A DNA stretch of 64,000 bases from Myxococcota bacterium. Lineage in GTDB: Bacteria; Myxococcota_A; Bradymonadia; UBA7976; UBA1532. Below the pieces are notes generated by a model, which did no database searches, was not told where the DNA came from, and worked only from the letters and a program-made list of their open reading frames with translations. Shown piece by piece: positions 63,559-64,000 of the stretch (position 1 is the stretch's first letter; each line of letters opens with the position of its first letter). The stretch lies in assembly GCA_963169045.1 (NCBI GenBank), contig CAUJDF010000037.1:62001-126000 (forward strand), read 5' to 3'. Made by a program: the position numbers and the translations under genes.

Positions 63559-64000
63559 TCAGGGGGCGACGATGACTTCGGCGGCGGAGGCGACGTCGGC
63601 GTCCACCGCCTGCTCGAAGATGTGCAGGTCGGACCGCACGATGAACACCGCGTACCGCTGCCCGGTGACGACCTTGTCGTCGATGATCATGTTGGCGGTG
63701 TCCTCGATCGTGCCCGCGACCAGCTCCTTGTACGCGCCCTGGCGCTGGTAGGCATCGAGCGTGCTGTTGAGACTCGAGGCCGGCTTCATCGGCATCACCA
63801 CCGCGAAGTGCCGCTTCGCGGCCGCCACGCTGCTCGTGAACTTGTACGTCACGCTGACCGACAGGCCGGGGGGCTTCCCGGCGCCGCGCGGGTGCGGCTT
63901 GGCGAGGATCGCGCCCATCTTCACCGGCCAGGCCTCGACCTTGATCGGTCGGTAGGCGCCGCCGGCGCTGCTCGTCAGCGAGGCGGTCAGGTCGCTCCAC
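63559..64000 (-). CDS. Partner of the subtilase, N-terminus cut by window edge
   Basis: The frame is open to base 64000, so the true start is outside; an inner GTG at 63924 gives 121 residues, but coding-like sequence (YRPIKVEAWPVK) continues upstream. The visible 147 residues are mixed alpha/beta with RYAVFIVRSDLHIFEQAVDAD near the end and no Cys. No signal or membrane segment is visible in the part seen. It is ten bases from the subtilase gene and so is probably co-translated. It might be a substrate, inhibitor or chaperone of the protease; the family is not recognised. Confidence 0.7.
   Translation of the reverse strand, partial: WSDLTASLTSSAGGAYRPIKVEAWPVKMGAILAKPHPRGAGKPPGLSVSVTYKFTSSVAAAKRHFAVVMPMKPASSLNSTLDAYQRQGAYKELVAGTIEDTANMIIDDKVVTGQRYAVFIVRSDLHIFEQAVDADVASAAEVIVAP

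Overview
The window is very GC-rich (about 70% or more by eye) and densely coded. It contains several large secreted proteins and lipoproteins with Asp/Ala/Pro-rich linkers after the lipobox, Cys-rich modules, thrombospondin type 3 calcium-binding repeats, a Ser/Thr kinase with a transmembrane anchor, and many GTG starts. Together these point to a Myxococcota-like (deltaproteobacterial) Gram-negative chromosome. This is an inference from gene style; there is no rRNA marker. I found no tRNA, rRNA, CRISPR, transposase or phage gene, and no gap between genes exceeds 300 bases.

1-13819: a leftward lipoprotein operon (small lipoprotein, 1852-residue lipoprotein, Cys-rich lipoprotein cut by the window edge) is divergent from a 2014-residue SpvB/TcB-Rhs protein. 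The large lipoprotein has a hydrophobic hairpin between long helices and a C-terminus patterned like the TcB-binding end of Tc-toxin TcA subunits. The Rhs protein ends in a clan CD (C80/caspase-like) cysteine-protease-like domain. I read this as a possible surface-anchored Tc-toxin-like system, and it is the best candidate for something undescribed.

13901-23513: secreted M28 and M4 metallopeptidases, a DEDDh exonuclease, a small membrane protein, a ThrE-family transporter, a nuclease-fold lipoprotein and a receptor-type Ser/Thr kinase.

23671-32853: a compact leftward operon had-oah-dch-bcrC-bcrB-bcrA-bcrD encodes ATP-dependent (class I, Thauera-type) benzoyl-CoA reductase and the following ring-hydration and ring-opening steps. 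Glutaryl-CoA dehydrogenase and a hemerythrin-like protein are divergent from it. These genes would carry benzoyl-CoA through dienoyl-CoA, hydroxyenoyl-CoA, oxoenoyl-CoA and 3-hydroxypimelyl-CoA, and later glutaryl-CoA to crotonyl-CoA. The electron donor and the CoA ligase are not in the window.

32961-41995: a collagen-like secreted protein with its upstream lipoprotein, other lipoproteins, acetyl-CoA synthetase, and a membrane-anchored protein leading into an iron-sulfur operon.

42002-46973: iscS-iscA-hscB-hscA, without iscU and with a shortened HscA, followed by a phytoene-desaturase-like flavoprotein.

46856-64000: an outer-membrane-type protein is divergent from a 12.8-kb operon of three giant secreted proteins of unknown function. 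A subtilase without a signal peptide and its upstream partner, cut by the window edge, converge on that operon.
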